Source: Magicicada septendecula (taxonomy: Eukaryota; Arthropoda; Insecta; Hemiptera; Cicadidae). Taken from it: a stretch of DNA of 64,000 bases. Within the stretch, counting starts at the first letter, position 1. Each line of letters starts with the position of its first letter. Below the pieces are notes generated by a model, which saw only the letters and a list, made by a program, of their open reading frames with translations, had not been told where the DNA came from and did not search any database. The translations under genes were made by a program, and so were the position numbers. The stretch spans positions 23,812,620 through 23,876,619 of the forward strand of contig CM068373.1 of NCBI GenBank assembly GCA_034769895.1. Direction: 5' to 3'. Shown piece after piece: positions 11,401 to 23,626 of this stretch.

Positions 11401-12469
11401 TCTCGACCACTGGAAGTTTCGTTTATTTTACCGTTAGCTCATGTAGTGGTTTAGCAATAGTAGCGAAGCCTTTAACAAAACGTTTGTAATATAAGCATAA
11501 TCCCAGGAAACTCCGAACTTCGTGTTTACTCATTGGAATTGGCCAGTCTTTACGGTGTCTGCTTTATTATAATCCATACTAACACCCGCTGCCGAATCTT
11601 CTTCGGGCTCAGCTTCAGTTGGGCACCGTGAATTCTAGTTAGAACCTCCTTTAGGTTTTCCAAATGGTCTTTGAAAGTCTTCCCAATGACTATGACATCG
11701 TCTAAGTAAACAAGGCAAGTTTTCCCTGTCAGGCTTCGGAGTACCAGGTCCATCAATCTTTCAAATGTTGCCGGTGCATTACAGAGACCAAATGGCATGA
11801 CGTTAAATTGGAACAAGAAACTTGTGGTCGAGAAAGCGGTCTTTTACTTGTCTTCTTGATGAAGACCCATTTGCCAATTTCCACTCTGCAGGTCCAATGT
11901 GGAAAACCATTGTGCTCCAGACAGTTTGTCGAGTGTACCGTGAACGCGAGGTAATGGATAGCAGTCTTTCTTTGTGACGTCACTTATCCTCCAGCAGTCT
12001 ACGCAGAAACGCAATCCACAATCCTACTTCGCTACCAGCACTACAGGAGAAGACCAAACAATTGACGAAGGCTCGATTACTCCCTTTGTTAACATGTCCT
12101 GTAAAAACCGAGACATTTCCTCTTGTTTAGATAATGGAGGCCTTCGAGGAGGTTGGCGTATCGGTGTTGTGTCCCCGATATTGATGCGATGTTGCACAAA
12201 GAGGTTCTTCCCAGTGACTGTCCCCGAACTGCAAAACAATCTTTGAATTCGTGTAAAAACTGAGTTCTTTTACCTCACCACTTGAGAGGTCGTTAGAAGA
12301 ACTGTTCAATAATTCTTGCAGCTGCTCTGGTAATTTGGAATTATCTGAAGCACTGGATCTTCGTTGCGTCATTCCGGCTACCCAGGCCATAGGAGACAAT
12401 TTGCCTAGGAGTGTATTGCTTTGTAAAGTGATAGCTTGAGCCAAAATATTCGCCATTCTGATAGGTACA
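11400..12469 (-). pseudogene. Reverse transcriptase domain
   Basis: From right to left: LPEQLQELLNSSS (about 12340-12300), FVQHRINIGDTTPIRQPPRR (from about 12200), EMLTKGVIEPS-like sequence with WSSPVVLVAK ending near 12024, then LPRVHGTLDKLSG, FQFNVMPFGLCNAPATFERL (from 11816) and the catalytic CLVYLDDVIV, with YLDD near 11697-11708. The YLDD box of retroviral-type RT is intact. Frameshifts occur near 12250, 12240, about 12020 and in 11400-11550, so no continuous polymerase is encoded. Confidence 0.9.
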
Positions 12470-13792
12470 TTTCCGGTTATAACGTCTCGTCGTTATAATA
12501 TCGGGAACCTGGTTAATTAGCTTAGGTCAATTAAACAGGCTGCCATAATCTTAACAAACTCATAATTAACTGGAATGTAAACAAATGTTAAATAGGATCC
12601 CGTGAATTGAGGGATATTGATAGGGGTTTGTAGATTTATTCACTCACCTTTTTGGACCATGACATCTCTTTATTATATAATGTTTTAACATCTCCGAAGA
12701 AATTTAGCAATGAGTATATTAAAAGTAAAAACATTTGCACCTCTTGCACAAATAGAATTAGATTAATTAATTAGTTAACATAGCTTTTACTGCCCTCGGA
12801 TCCGAGTATTTTGTTTCAGTATATGATATTAAAATTATAATCTTTATTTTGTGCCATCTGAAGAATGGACTTGTTTAACTTTAACGTGTTATATTCATAA
12901 AAGCATTAAACTTAACACATATTATTACTAAGCATGAAATTACAATTTTATGGTAATTAAGTCAGTCTTTCGTGTTTTTCTTTACTTTCATTTGTTAATT
13001 AAGTGTCTATCATGTATCATTTTAAGTTAAGTTCTGAACCACGGAAGTTGAACTTCCGTGTCACCTGAGTGTAACATCGTCGGCGAATCGGCGCTTCTAT
13101 CGGTTGTGCAGGGTGTCTTGGAGAGCTTCTGGCTATCGTGTTTTGGTAAAATCTGCTGTCATTCCTAAAGATGAGTCGTCTGTCGGGTCTGTAGATTCTT
13201 GTGGTAGGTTTTGGGTTGTAACTTTCACTGGTATTCACATTGTTGTACCGCACGTATTACTCACGGTTAACAGTTACATGTTAAAAGTTTAATATCACAT
13301 TTAGGTGATGTTAGTTCGTTACAGAGATGTCACTGTCATACGCTCACGTCATTTACGACATTTTTACATCATCCGGCTATCTCACACTATCTCGTTTACA
13401 GGTTTTATATTGACTACATACTTTTGTACGCTGTATCAGCAGCGGAGTCTGAGATACAACTGAACTAATTTACTATAGGGGTGAAGAGGCTGTCCGCGCG
13501 CGGGTAGTTTATCAGCACGAAAAGTAGTTCTCACTTATTATTAATTATATTGCTTTAATTCGCTTACAACTTAATGACATCGCTCTTTACTTTTATTACT
13601 CTTTTATGTGACGAGGGGTAGTTATGGATTTATTTAGTTTCTCAAATCTAATTTTATTAACTGCTACTTTGGCAAATCGGCAGGTTACTACCGGTTTGGG
13701 GCATGGAGAAGGGTTCATGCGTACCTTATTAAAGCCAATATTAGTATAATACAATTTTTTTTATTTTTGTGGAATTTGGGCTTATTAAATCG
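12470..13792. mobile_element. Unidentified 1.3-kb insertion nested in pol
   Basis: The protease/linker frame reads ...LVKPDETV up to 13793 and resumes as VPIRMANILA at about 12470; the two halves would join as KPDETVPIRMAN. The AT-rich DNA between is not retroviral. It has an open minus-strand frame (13253-13017) containing RRRCYTQVTRKFNFRGSELN, which I do not recognise. It also has a small perfect hairpin at 13039-13060 (CACGGAAGTT/AACTTCCGTG-like). No terminal inverted repeats are visible. At the junctions only about 2 bases (AC) look duplicated. Confidence 0.65.
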
Positions 13793-14398
13793 TCACACGG
13801 TTTCGTCAGGTTTTACTAAATTTCTGGCAATTAGTATGCCCGGTGTGCTGACTACCTGGGGTTCAAATATATAGCATTGGTTTCCCCTAGTATCTACCTC
13901 GGTTCTAACCATGATGATCTTTTCGGAGTTTGGCGGAACAGTTACGGCCACTTGGTTTGTGACGTCCATCGATGTTTCTGCTGTCGTCATTGTTGATAGC
14001 ATTCCCTCTTCGCCTCCGATTCTCAACACATTGTTTTTGAAGTCGACTATAAATCCATATGCGTTCAAAACCTCCACACCAAGAATTGCTTCATCCACAA
14101 TGTCTGCAACAAGTACCTGATGATTAATCTCAAGTCGACCGATGCGCAGGTGGATCTCCACTTTTCCATACACTTTTACAGGCCGCCCAGTAGCTGTTCG
14201 CAAGCTGTAAGAGCACCAGATTGGCTTGAGATCTTTCACCACGTCGGGGCGCACAATGGAAACTGTTGGACCTGTGTCAAATGTAATCGAGGTTGGCCTT
14301 TCTTGAACGAATCCGGTAACCACCAAGCTCCCGCTGTTTTTCTGATGTGTAGAAATTGCGTATTGTCTAGGGGCTTCGTTCTTCCAGTTAGGCAGCAT
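13793..14398 (-). pseudogene. Aspartic protease (retropepsin) and linker
   Basis: An open frame of 201 codons includes SITFDTGPTVSIVRPDVV, the DTG active-site motif of a retropepsin flap-type dimer protease. The second conserved stretch is AILGVEVLNAYGFIVDF, with the ILG motif. The protease matures Gag and Pol in related elements. The frame stops at the edge of the nested insertion, after which the sequence would have run into RT. Protease itself looks intact. Confidence 0.88.
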
Positions 14399-14439
14399 AC
14401 GCCTCGTTTTACCGACTACTGCTCGTTTCCTTGCTGTTG

Positions 14440-15679
14440 AATTCTAACCCGACAATCTCGTTGTAAATGTCCAGGTTTCCCACATCTATAACATTTCGGT
14501 CTTCCATCCTTTGTTATTTTGTTCTGTGACGCCGACCACAGAATCGTCGAGTCTCTGTTCCTTGTTCTTCTTCCTCATCGTCTGTGCCGTCGCGATCTTT
14601 TAGCGCGCACATTATGACTTGTCCAACCAGACGCTGATTTGGTGGCCTCAAATTGCAAAGCATGTACCACGGCGTCCGCACTGTTCTGGTGTCTTGCAAT
14701 TCGTAAAACTTGCTGTAGTTCGTTATCTCGGACACCGGCAGTAAATGTCTGCTTCGCAAAAATCGTTCGAAAATCTTCTGGCGCTTCAGGATAGGCCAGT
14801 CTAATTAGGCTGTCGATACTTGCTTCAAACTTTTGAAGGCTCCCCTCGGAATATTGTCGCCTTGCTCTCATCTGGGTGCAGTACACATCTCGCAAATGAT
14901 TATCTCCATACCGTAATTCCATAGCTTTTATCAATTCGACATAGGTGTTTTGGATGTCATGTTGCACTTTCTGTAGTAGTTCTGCCGTGGGTCCTTTTAA
15001 TGCAAGAACGAGTGAGACTGCCTTGTCTTTCTCCGTCCAATTATTTGCGCATGCAGCAGCTTCAAATTGGCGGAGGTACGTTGCCCAGTGACTGCTTCCG
15101 TCAAAGGTTGGAGCTTCGACATGAACTGTCCCTACTGCAGGCAAAGTGACTATCTCTATTAACTTATTTTCTGCGCCTTTTTCTTTCTTTATCATTGGTA
15201 CAGTCTGTTCACAAAGTTGTTTTGGTTGCATCTTAAGGCACTGCTCTCAACTTCACTTTTAATTTGTTTTCTTATGTTTGCCATTGAGTTTTCTACTGCA
15301 GATATTTTATTTGACACAGATTCTTCTATGACAGATATTTTTGTAGACATCGATTCCTCAACACTCGAGACAGATTTTTCTACTTCAGCGATTTTTAATG
15401 TCATTGATTCTTGTACCTCCGAAATGTATTAACTTGTTTATTAAGCTGACCTCGTAGGAGACCCAATTCTGCGGTACTATGTTCTTGCATCTGTTTCTGC
15501 TCCTGTATTAATGCTTTGATGTCTTCTGTTTCACGCTTCCGTTCCTCTGTCTCCTGCTTACGTTTCTCATCCTGTCGTTTTTCTGCGTCTTCTCTTTCTT
15601 GTCTCCGTTCTTCTTTAGTCTCTTCCCGTGTCTGCTACAGCTGCGCTTGGAAAGCTTCCATCATCGGACTGGCATTCAT
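14440..15679 (-). pseudogene. Gag polyprotein
   Basis: Gag probably starts at the ATG at 15679-15677 (MNASPMMEAFQAQL), about 90 bases after the primer site. The first 80 residues are a charged coiled coil rich in E, K, R and Q, broken by TAG near 15640. A second coiled stretch (15404-15192) follows, then a capsid-like Retrotrans_gag region from about 15120 with APTFDGSSHWATYLRQFEAA. Near 14453-14494 a CCHC knuckle (CYRCGKPGHLQRDC) binds nucleic acid. Frameshifts near 15210, 14580 and 14510 disrupt the protein. Confidence 0.85.
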
Positions 15680-15749
15680 TGTTTACCGATTAATTACGAA
15701 TTACCTCGTCTTGTAGAAAGTGTCCACTGTTGCCACTGATAACCGTTCT

Positions 15750-15767
15750 ATCCCACTTCTGACACCA
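15750..15767 (-). promoter_or_regulatory. Primer-binding site, tRNA-Leu type
   Basis: The complement of this stretch, TGGTGTCAGAAGTGGGAT, starts one base inside the 5' LTR. It is complementary to the 3' end of animal tRNA-Leu species ending in ATCCCACTTCTGACA plus CCA, so minus-strand synthesis was probably primed by tRNA-Leu. Confidence 0.85.
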
Positions 15768-15768
15768 C

Positions 15769-16243
15769 TGTTACGACGGTCTACTTGATTGACCAGCTTT
15801 AATTTTCACAGTTAAACAGTTCGTAATTAACAACAGAGTCTCTTACAACAAATCAAACAAAAATTGTTCACACGCAATAAAATGCCAACTAATATAAAAC
15901 ACAATTGTATTACAATTATACCGCCCGATTATAAAACACAACGCTTCACTAATAACCACTTGTACGCACACAGTAATATCGCCCGATAATCACTGAACTC
16001 AGGCCGCTGCCGCCTAGTATTTATACCCCGTTCACAGACCAGAACATTCTATAACTGCGCGTTATCTATAACTACGACGTAATTATTTGCGGCCTTGACA
16101 CAGTCAGCGAGCGTTCGCGCGAATTCTGTCACAGTCTAGCAAATGCGTCGAGAATCACGTACGCCACACACACACACATTCAACTGGATTCATCTGGAAC
16201 ATTCGATAAACACATATGTAGATTGTTCTGTAATGTACTGACA
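15769..16243 (-). repeat. 5' LTR of the Ty3/gypsy element
   Basis: It is the partner of 9050-9541. On the minus strand it begins TGTCAGTACATTACAGAAC and ends AGACCGTCGTAACA. It lacks about 50 bases present in the 3' LTR, and it carries an extra CTATAACTGCGCGTTAT segment near 16051 and a short CA run near 16170. Confidence 0.88.
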
Positions 16244-16552
16244 ATACGAATAGTCTTCTAGAAACAATTAGTCTGGAATAATAAATACTACATTAAAATT
16301 TTAGCATAAAGGAAATGTCTTCATATCAGTAGAACAAATGGCATTAGAAATAAAATATTATGTAAATAAAATTTATTTATAAAATTTTTCCATTCGCAAA
16401 AGACGCAAAAAAACTGATGTTGATCTTAGAAATACAAGTCTCGGTATTTTGAACATGGAAAATTTTTATTCCCTACTGTACATCGGTAGAATATAGGCTG
16501 ACCAGGTGTGATAAGTACTGAATGAACAATTTAGAAGTTATATGGAAAGATA
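16244..16552. other. Unassigned spacer
   Basis: Nothing recognisable. Confidence 0.5.
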
Positions 16553-17126
16553 ATGTTATTGAAAGTTAGTGACAATAGGAAAGCCAATTCCTTATAGGCC
16601 TATATGTATTAACAAGGACTTGCCTAATTAGAAATATAATATAAGGGGAGATGAAATGAAATTTTCGAGAAGTGTGAATGGAATATTGGAGAAGTTGTAG
16701 ACTTACATTGCAGGTTAGGGTTAAAAGTAAAGAAATAAGAGAAAGAATTATTATTACAGGTACAATTTATATATGCAAATGATACTCTGTCGGTAGTTGC
16801 AAACGAAAGCGATAGCATTTAATGAACTTAAAATGTTATTGAAAGTCATTGACAATAGGAAAGGCAATTCCTTATATATGTATTAACAATGACTTGCCTA
16901 AATAGAAATATAATATAAGGGGAGATGAAAGGAAATTTTCGAGCCGTGTGAATGGAATATCGGAAAAGGTGTTGTAGACTTACATTGCAGGTAAAATTAA
17001 CCCTAATTGTAGGGTTAAAAGTATAGAAATAAGAGAAAGAATTATTATTACAGGTAAAATTTATATATGTAAATGTACTCTGTCGGTAGTTGCAAACGAA
17101 AGCGATAGCATTTAATGAACTCAAAA
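16553..17126 (+). repeat. Tandem duplication, about 280-bp unit, two copies
   Basis: Copy 1 (16553-16830) and copy 2 (16831-17126) both start at TGTTATTGAAAGT and end at GATAGCATTTAATGAAC. They align throughout with scattered substitutions. Copy 2 has an extra AAAATTAACCCTAATTG-like insertion near 16992-17010, next to the matching AGGGTTA. Neither copy shows a coding motif. Confidence 0.93.
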
Positions 17127-17235
17127 CAGAACATTTACAGTTTCTACGTTAAGAGTAGACAACAATAAGTAAAAACGAGGAGGAGTGTGAGTTTCAGTTT
17201 TCCACATAAGTATACAGGAGACGCTTTGATGGGAA

Positions 17236-17710
17236 CAGACTATTTGTGAAGGTAGAAAAATTTACTTGGCATTGCACAAGTGCAATGCACAGAGAAGGGC
17301 ATTGAAAATGGTTCAATAAATCTAAAAAAAAATATATATTTATTTTTCTTCATTTACCAATGTACAGATTATAAGTTAAATGTAGTCCCATTCACCAATC
17401 ATCCCTGTTGATTTTGCGCTTTTTCTCAGGCTGTTCGAAAACGTTCCTCTTCCGAAGACGTCTGACCCTGTTGGATTGTAAATCGCGACGATACTTTATA
17501 ATTTTTTATAAGGAGATAATTTTTTATAAGTTTTGTATGTCTACTACGTTATTGACAACAAAGAAGTAGTTTCTATGGAAACTCAGCGGTTCCCATTTTC
17601 GATAACGCACCAGCGATCGGCCGCAAATATGCGACACGTCCTTATAAACATTTTCAATTTTAAAATTGTAAATAATCATTCTCGCCTTCTGCTGTGTGTT
17701 TATTGACAAG
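17236..17710 (+). repeat. Dispersed repeat family B, copy 1
   Basis: It matches the complement of 51771-52090 in several blocks, such as GCGATCGGCCGCAAATATGCG against CGCACATTTGCGGCCGATCGC. It contains the perfect palindrome GCATTGCAC-AA-GTGCAATGC at 17261-17280 and the TACGTTATTGACAACAAAG segment, also found at the edge of family A copies. No coding motif was recognised. Confidence 0.75.
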
Positions 17711-18063
17711 TTATAAACTCAATATGTAGACAGAGTAAGATATGTGAAGTTTTATAACCCACAAATTTTAATGAAATCTTAAAAACTTCGCCAATTTTAT
17801 TATATATTATTTTAATAATATACTTCGACTATAAATTATATGAATTAAGTATAGCTATCTCAGTCTGTATAGAAGTTAGCAATAATATTTTCTTAGACAA
17901 AAACTTAAAGAATAAAAAACAAAACTGATTTACAAAGTTTTAAAATGATTTAAAACTTCTTTACAACTCGCTCACAAACACATAATATGACAATAGCTTA
18001 ATTATTAAAATATGTTTGAAAGTAATTATGTATAATTAAGTGTAAGTTATGTTGCGGTTCTTG
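17711..18063. other. Unassigned AT-rich spacer
   Basis: Nothing recognisable. Confidence 0.5.
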
Positions 18064-19475
18064 CTGAGGCCTGTGTGCATATTATTACTTCCATATTCCT
18101 TAAGGAATGGAAGTATAGTGATGGCAAAAAAAATCGTGTTCGAGATTATTGCAGATTCTGATTCTACTACACTCAAAACATGAAAAAAAGTCGTTTTCCG
18201 AAAAGTGTCTGTGTGTGTGTCTGTGTGTCTGTCTGTAGATTTTTTTCTATGGCAAACGATAACTGCCGCAAATTCAAACAGAATCAAATAATTTTTTGCA
18301 TACAGCCCTGATTTGTAGAGTACTCAAGACTTATTGTTTTTGGTGAAGATCGGTTGAGGTAAAGGGGTAGTTTACCTGCAACGGTTTTTTTTTATCAAGG
18401 GAAATTTTTTTGTTTTGGCAAACGATAACAGCCGCAAATTCAAACAGAATCAAATAATGTTTCGCATACAGCCCTGAATTGTAGAGTTCTCAAGACCTAT
18501 TGTTTTTGGTGAAGATCGGTTAAGCGAAAGGGGTAGTTTACCTGTAACGTTTTATGTTTTAACAAGGGTATTTCCTATGGCAAACGATAACAGCCGCAAA
18601 TTCAAACAGAATCAAAAGATTATTTGCATACAGCCCTAAATTGTAGAGTTCTCAAGACACTATTGTTTTTGGTGAAGATCGGTTAAGGGAAAGGGGTAGT
18701 TTACCTACAACGTTTTTTTTGACAAGGGTATTTTCTATGGCAAACGATAACAGCCGCAAATTCAAACAGAATCAAATAATTTTCTGCATACAGCCCTGAT
18801 TTGTAGAGTACTCAAGACCTATTGTTTTTGGTGAAGATCAGTTGAGGGGAAGGGGTAGTTTACCTGCAACGTTTTTTTATCAAGCGTATTTTCTATGGCA
18901 AACGATAACAGCCGCAAATTCAAACAGAATCAAAAGATTATTTGCATACAGCCCTAAATTGTAGAGTTCTCAAGACACTATTGTTTTTGGTGAAGATCGG
19001 TTAAGGGAAAGGGGTAGTTTACCTACAACGTTTTTTTTGACAAGGGTATTTTCTATGGCAAACGATAACAGCCGCAAATTCAAACAGAATCAAATAATTT
19101 TCTGCATACAGCCCTGATTTGTAGAGTACTCAAGACCTATTGTTTTTGGTGAAGATCAGTTGAGGGGAAGGGGTAGTTTGCCGGCAACGTTTTTTTATCA
19201 AGCGTATTTTCTATGGCAAACGATAACAGCCGCAAATTCAAACAGAATCAAATAAGTTTTTGCATACGTCCCTGAATTGTAGAGTTCTCAAGGCCTTTAG
19301 ATTTTGGTAAAGATCGGTTAAGGGGAAGGGGTAGTTTACCTGCAACCTTTTACGTTTTAACAAGAGTAAAGTACTTGAAAATTTATTTAAACTTTTTGAA
19401 ACAATGGTAATTGTTGAAAATAAAATAATTTTGTTGCCAGGTAACAAAAATAAAGTCATTTTGATTATAAAATAT
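18064..19475 (+). repeat. Dispersed repeat family A, copy 1, with seven ~160-bp tandem units
   Basis: The copy opens with the family A head (CTTCCAT...GGAATGGAAGTAT, ATCGTGTTCGAGAT, CAAAACATGAA and a TG/CTG-rich stretch). It then repeats a unit starting GGCAAACGATAACAGCCGCA at 18251, 18417, 18579, 18739, 18897, 19057 and 19215, a spacing of 166, 162, 160, 158, 160 and 158 bases. Units at 18579 and 18897 are near identical, as are those at 18739 and 19057, so a dimer of about 318 bp was itself duplicated recently. Other family members have only one unit. Confidence 0.93.
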
Positions 19476-19794
19476 AAATATTTACAACAAGAAAAGAATT
19501 TTCAATTTTTCAAAATTTAAATATATTTTTATAAAACAATGGGTTCTTCATTGAGGTGGGGACCATGTCACTCAATCCATCTCAAGCCTCTCCTATTTTG
19601 CAGAAAAAGAGGACCCTGTCAAGGCTGATACTTTGACGACAGTGACAGGGCTTTCCACCAAATTCAGCAGAGTGACAGGTAGGCCCAACTCTGATTGGCT
19701 CCTCAGATTTCCCCAGCGTTAGTAGGTTCTATGAAAATATTTTATTTAAAAAATGATTTTAAATATAAATCTTAGATATGTTTTATAAATCTCA
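19476..19794. other. Spacer with GC-rich patch
   Basis: Bases about 19555-19735 are GC-richer than the surroundings and hold the pair CCCTGTCA / TGACAGGG about 20 bases apart, with a further GTGACAGG. I do not recognise an element. Confidence 0.4.
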
Positions 19795-20190
19795 TGTTTT
19801 ATGTTTTAACATGGGTAATTTTTTATATGACGAACCATAACTGCCGTAAATTCAAACAGAATCAAATAATTTTTTACATATGTGCCTGAGCTATAGAGAA
19901 CTCAATGTCTGTTGATTTTGGTGAAGATCGGTTACGGTGAAAGGGCAGTTTACCAGAAACATTTTTTGTTGTAACATGAGTAAAGTACTTAATTTTGATA
20001 AAGTATCCTGATAAGCTCTTAATAATCCACTGTAGAAACGTAGATGAAATATCTATAAATGAAGAGGCTAGTTGAACGGGCTGGGGGTAATTTTCTATAA
20101 ATCAAAATTATAGTTGAAGGGGGAGGGGATAATTTTTTTTTATATGTGTACTACGTTATTGGCAACAAAGAAGTATTTTATTGTTAAAAT
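19795..20190 (+). repeat. Dispersed repeat family A, copy 2 (partial)
   Basis: It contains AACTGCCGTAAATTCAAACAG, GTGAAGATCGGTTA, TAGTTGAAGGGGGAGGGG and TACTACGTTATTGGCAACAAAG in family order. The head with the TG-rich tract is missing. Confidence 0.85.
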
Positions 20191-20585
20191 TCCTTCCCTG
20201 GCTGTTTGGCTGAAAATGATTTTAAATATAAATCTTAGAATATGGAAGTCATGTATGGTTCTCCATACCGATTTTTTACACAGTTGTCATGTCACTTCAT
20301 ATCTTAACATGTAGCTTTTGTTGCACAAAGACCTCACGACTAGTGTGGCAAGAGGAACAATGAATGCCGACAGGAACAGTACTGAGGAAACCTTTTGAAA
20401 TGAAAACAACGAGAAGTCCTTTTGCTTTCAACTCTCTCAGACTGCAGAGAAAACGTATTAAATAATGCTGTTATTGTCATTTGTTAACATGTAAAGAAAT
20501 ACGTGCTTGCTTCCGTGCTTGTGCTTTGCACGTTTTTCACGAACACGTCATGTGTTTGAGTTCAGAGATTAAATCGAATTATATA
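20191..20585. other. Unassigned spacer
   Basis: Nothing recognisable. Confidence 0.5.
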
Positions 20586-20918
20586 TTGTTATGTAATGCG
20601 GAAAATGTATTACGCTTTTTATGCAATACGGAACGTTCTGGTACATTGGAGAACGTTGTTCTACTCTTTTCTCGGCTATTCCCGCAGCTGTAATGCGTAC
20701 GTGACGCTTGACGTGCGAGGCAGTATTGCGTAATGCGGAACGTCTCGTACGTTCGATGGTGTCGTTCTAGAAGCTTCCCAATTAGCCCAACGGTGCGTGT
20801 TTCTGCGAAGGTCGCGCTGAAGTGTCCTCTAGAATTTCCACGTGTTTGTTAAAGACGCATATTATGGAGCCCTGCAGACTGTAAATAGCCCACAGCTGCC
20901 ACCAGAGAAAAAGGTATG
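20586..20918 (+). repeat. Truncated gypsy-family LTR
   Basis: It begins TTGTTATGTAATGCGGAAAATG and runs through TCGTTCTAGAAGCTTC and GACGCATATTATGGAGCCCTGC, matching the complement of the solo LTR at 48758-49305. The LTR's last 200 bases are missing. Another copy in the same orientation starts 88 bases later. Confidence 0.8.
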
Positions 20919-21005
20919 TTAACAATAAAAGCAATTGCGGTAAATTTTAATTTAGTTCTCGCAATTGTTATAACTAATTTTCGGGGTATCAGGCCGCAGT
21001 CCTAT

Positions 21006-21550
21006 TGTTACGTAATGCGGAAAAGGTGTTACTTAATACGGATCGTTCTAAAAGTTTATCGAATGTAGAGTGGGATCCGGCTTTAATGTTGAGTGCATAC
21101 GTGATTTCAACATGCGCTAGCGAGACTATACTGGACGTCGCCGGCCGCGAGCACTGTGTTAAGGCCGCAATCAATTGCGTCCTAGTGTAGCGCTGACGCA
21201 TATTATGGAACGCTGCAGACTATAAATAGCCCACACCTGCTGCTTAGTTTTCAGTTATTATCGGGCGATTACACCGTGCGTTTAAGTAGAGATTTTCACA
21301 GTGCGGTTCGAAATATTGTGGCGAAGTTTAATAATATTGTGCGGGACGATTGTAATACAATTTTGTGTTTCATATCAGTTGACATTTCTTTATTGCGTGT
21401 AAACAATTTTTATTGATGTGTTGTAAGAAGCGGTCTTGTTAATTACAAACCGTTTAATTGAGATAATTAAAGCTGGTGATTAGTGACGTAAGTGGTGTCT
21501 TGTAATTTGTTTTCCATTGTACAATATGGCGATCGGTAGACCGTCGTAAA
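21006..21550 (+). repeat. Solo gypsy-family LTR
   Basis: It begins TGTTACGTAATGCGGAAAAGG and ends AGACCGTCGTAAAC, the family's two edges, with ATCGGGCGATTACACCGTGC inside. No primer-binding site or internal domain follows, so it is a solo LTR or recombinant. No clear target duplication is seen. Confidence 0.85.
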
Positions 21551-21563
21551 CGTATGTTGTTAA

Positions 21564-21766
21564 ATGCGGACGTTTCAACCACGCCACTGGTGGCCATTTG
21601 TATTGCCTGAAGGACTAACAGTACTGACGCGGTCTCCGTCATTAACACCACGAAGTTAAACGCCTTGGCCACTGTACTGTGGTGTTACTGACGGAGACCG
21701 TGTCAGTATTGTTAGTCCTTCGGACACTGAAGATGGCCACCAACGGCATGGTTGAAACGTGTGCAT
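21564..21766. repeat. Inverted repeat, arms about 88 bp
   Basis: The left arm (21564-21652) and right arm (21679-21766) are near-perfect complements around a 26-base centre: for example ACTGACGCGGTCTCCGTCA against TGACGGAGACCGTGTCAGT. The outer part of the right arm contains CTGAAGATGGCCACC...TTGAAACGTG, which resembles the hammerhead-like ends described elsewhere. Mirrored open frames in the arms follow from the DNA symmetry. Confidence 0.88.
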
Positions 21767-21867
21767 TCAAGAACATAGGACCACGGCCTGATAACCCGAA
21801 TATTAGTTATAATAATTCCGACGCCGGCCGCAATAGAAATCATTTTAGTTCTTGTACTTCAGATAAA

Positions 21868-22530
21868 ATAAAAATATTATTATTATCTGGTGTTCTGCCT
21901 AAGGCAGGTCTTTAAATGGTGAAAGCTCTCCAAGTTGTCCTATCGCATGCCAGTCATTTCGTTTCTTCGTAACACCCTCTGATTTTAATGCTATCTATTA
22001 ACTTCATTCTTCTACGCCCTCTTCTTTTTCTGCTTATACGACACCCTCCAGTTCAGTTGTAAGCAAATAGTCTCTTCTTAAACAATGACCTAACCTATTC
22101 CTTTTCCAATTTTCTATTACACTTAGGATTCTTTTCTCTTCCTCCATTTTCTTAAAATTTCAACATTCCTTACTTTATCAGCCCACCTCACTTTTTTCAT
22201 TGCTCGCCATACCCACATCTTAAATGCTTCTAATCTTTTCTCACCCTCCTTCCTCGGTGTCCATGTCTGTGTACCATAAAAAAGCAACGCTCCACACATA
22301 ACATTTGGCCAACCTTTTTCTTAAGTTCTTATTAATTTTGCCACACAACAGTCTTTTCTTCCCATTAAATGCCACTTTCACTATAGCAATTTTTGCTCCA
22401 ATTTCACGAGTGCAGGACATATCTTCACTTATCTAGCTTACAAGATTTTTAAACAACTTCAACTGTTGTATTTTGCCTTGCCCTACTATTATGTTTGTCC
22501 TTCTTCCTCCTTTGCTAATAACCATACGCT
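21868..22530 (-). mobile_element. LINE 3' ORF fragment
   Basis: On the minus strand from about 22530: LFKNLVS*ISEDMSCTREIG, KRLLCGKINKNLRKRLAKCY, VWSVALFYGTQTWTPRKEGE, KRLEAFKMWVWRAMKKVRW and DKVRNVEILRK. These correspond to LGS.IS / KKRLLCGKL / VWSVALYGAETWTL / RLEAFEMW.WRRM / IRNEEVL in related LINEs. Stops and at least one frameshift are present. The 3' end at about 21868-21890 carries an AATAATAAT tail. Confidence 0.85.

Positions 22531-23626
<1,096 letters not shown>

Larger units (their letters stand above)
9050..16243 (-). mobile_element. Ty3/gypsy LTR retrotransposon, nearly full-length but decayed
   Basis: This 7.2-kb element is read right to left in the order LTR, PBS, gag, protease, RT, RNase H, integrase, PPT, LTR. 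The pol order with integrase last and a GPY motif in the integrase tail marks the Ty3/gypsy (Metaviridae) group. No envelope-like ORF follows integrase; only about 390 bases lie between the end of the integrase core frame and the 3' LTR, and they read as integrase tail. The LTRs differ by many substitutions and by an indel of about 50 bases near 9070-9115, so insertion was ancient. A non-retroviral segment (12470-13792) interrupts pol, and every domain except integrase core is frameshifted. I find no clear target-site duplication. Confidence 0.93.
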
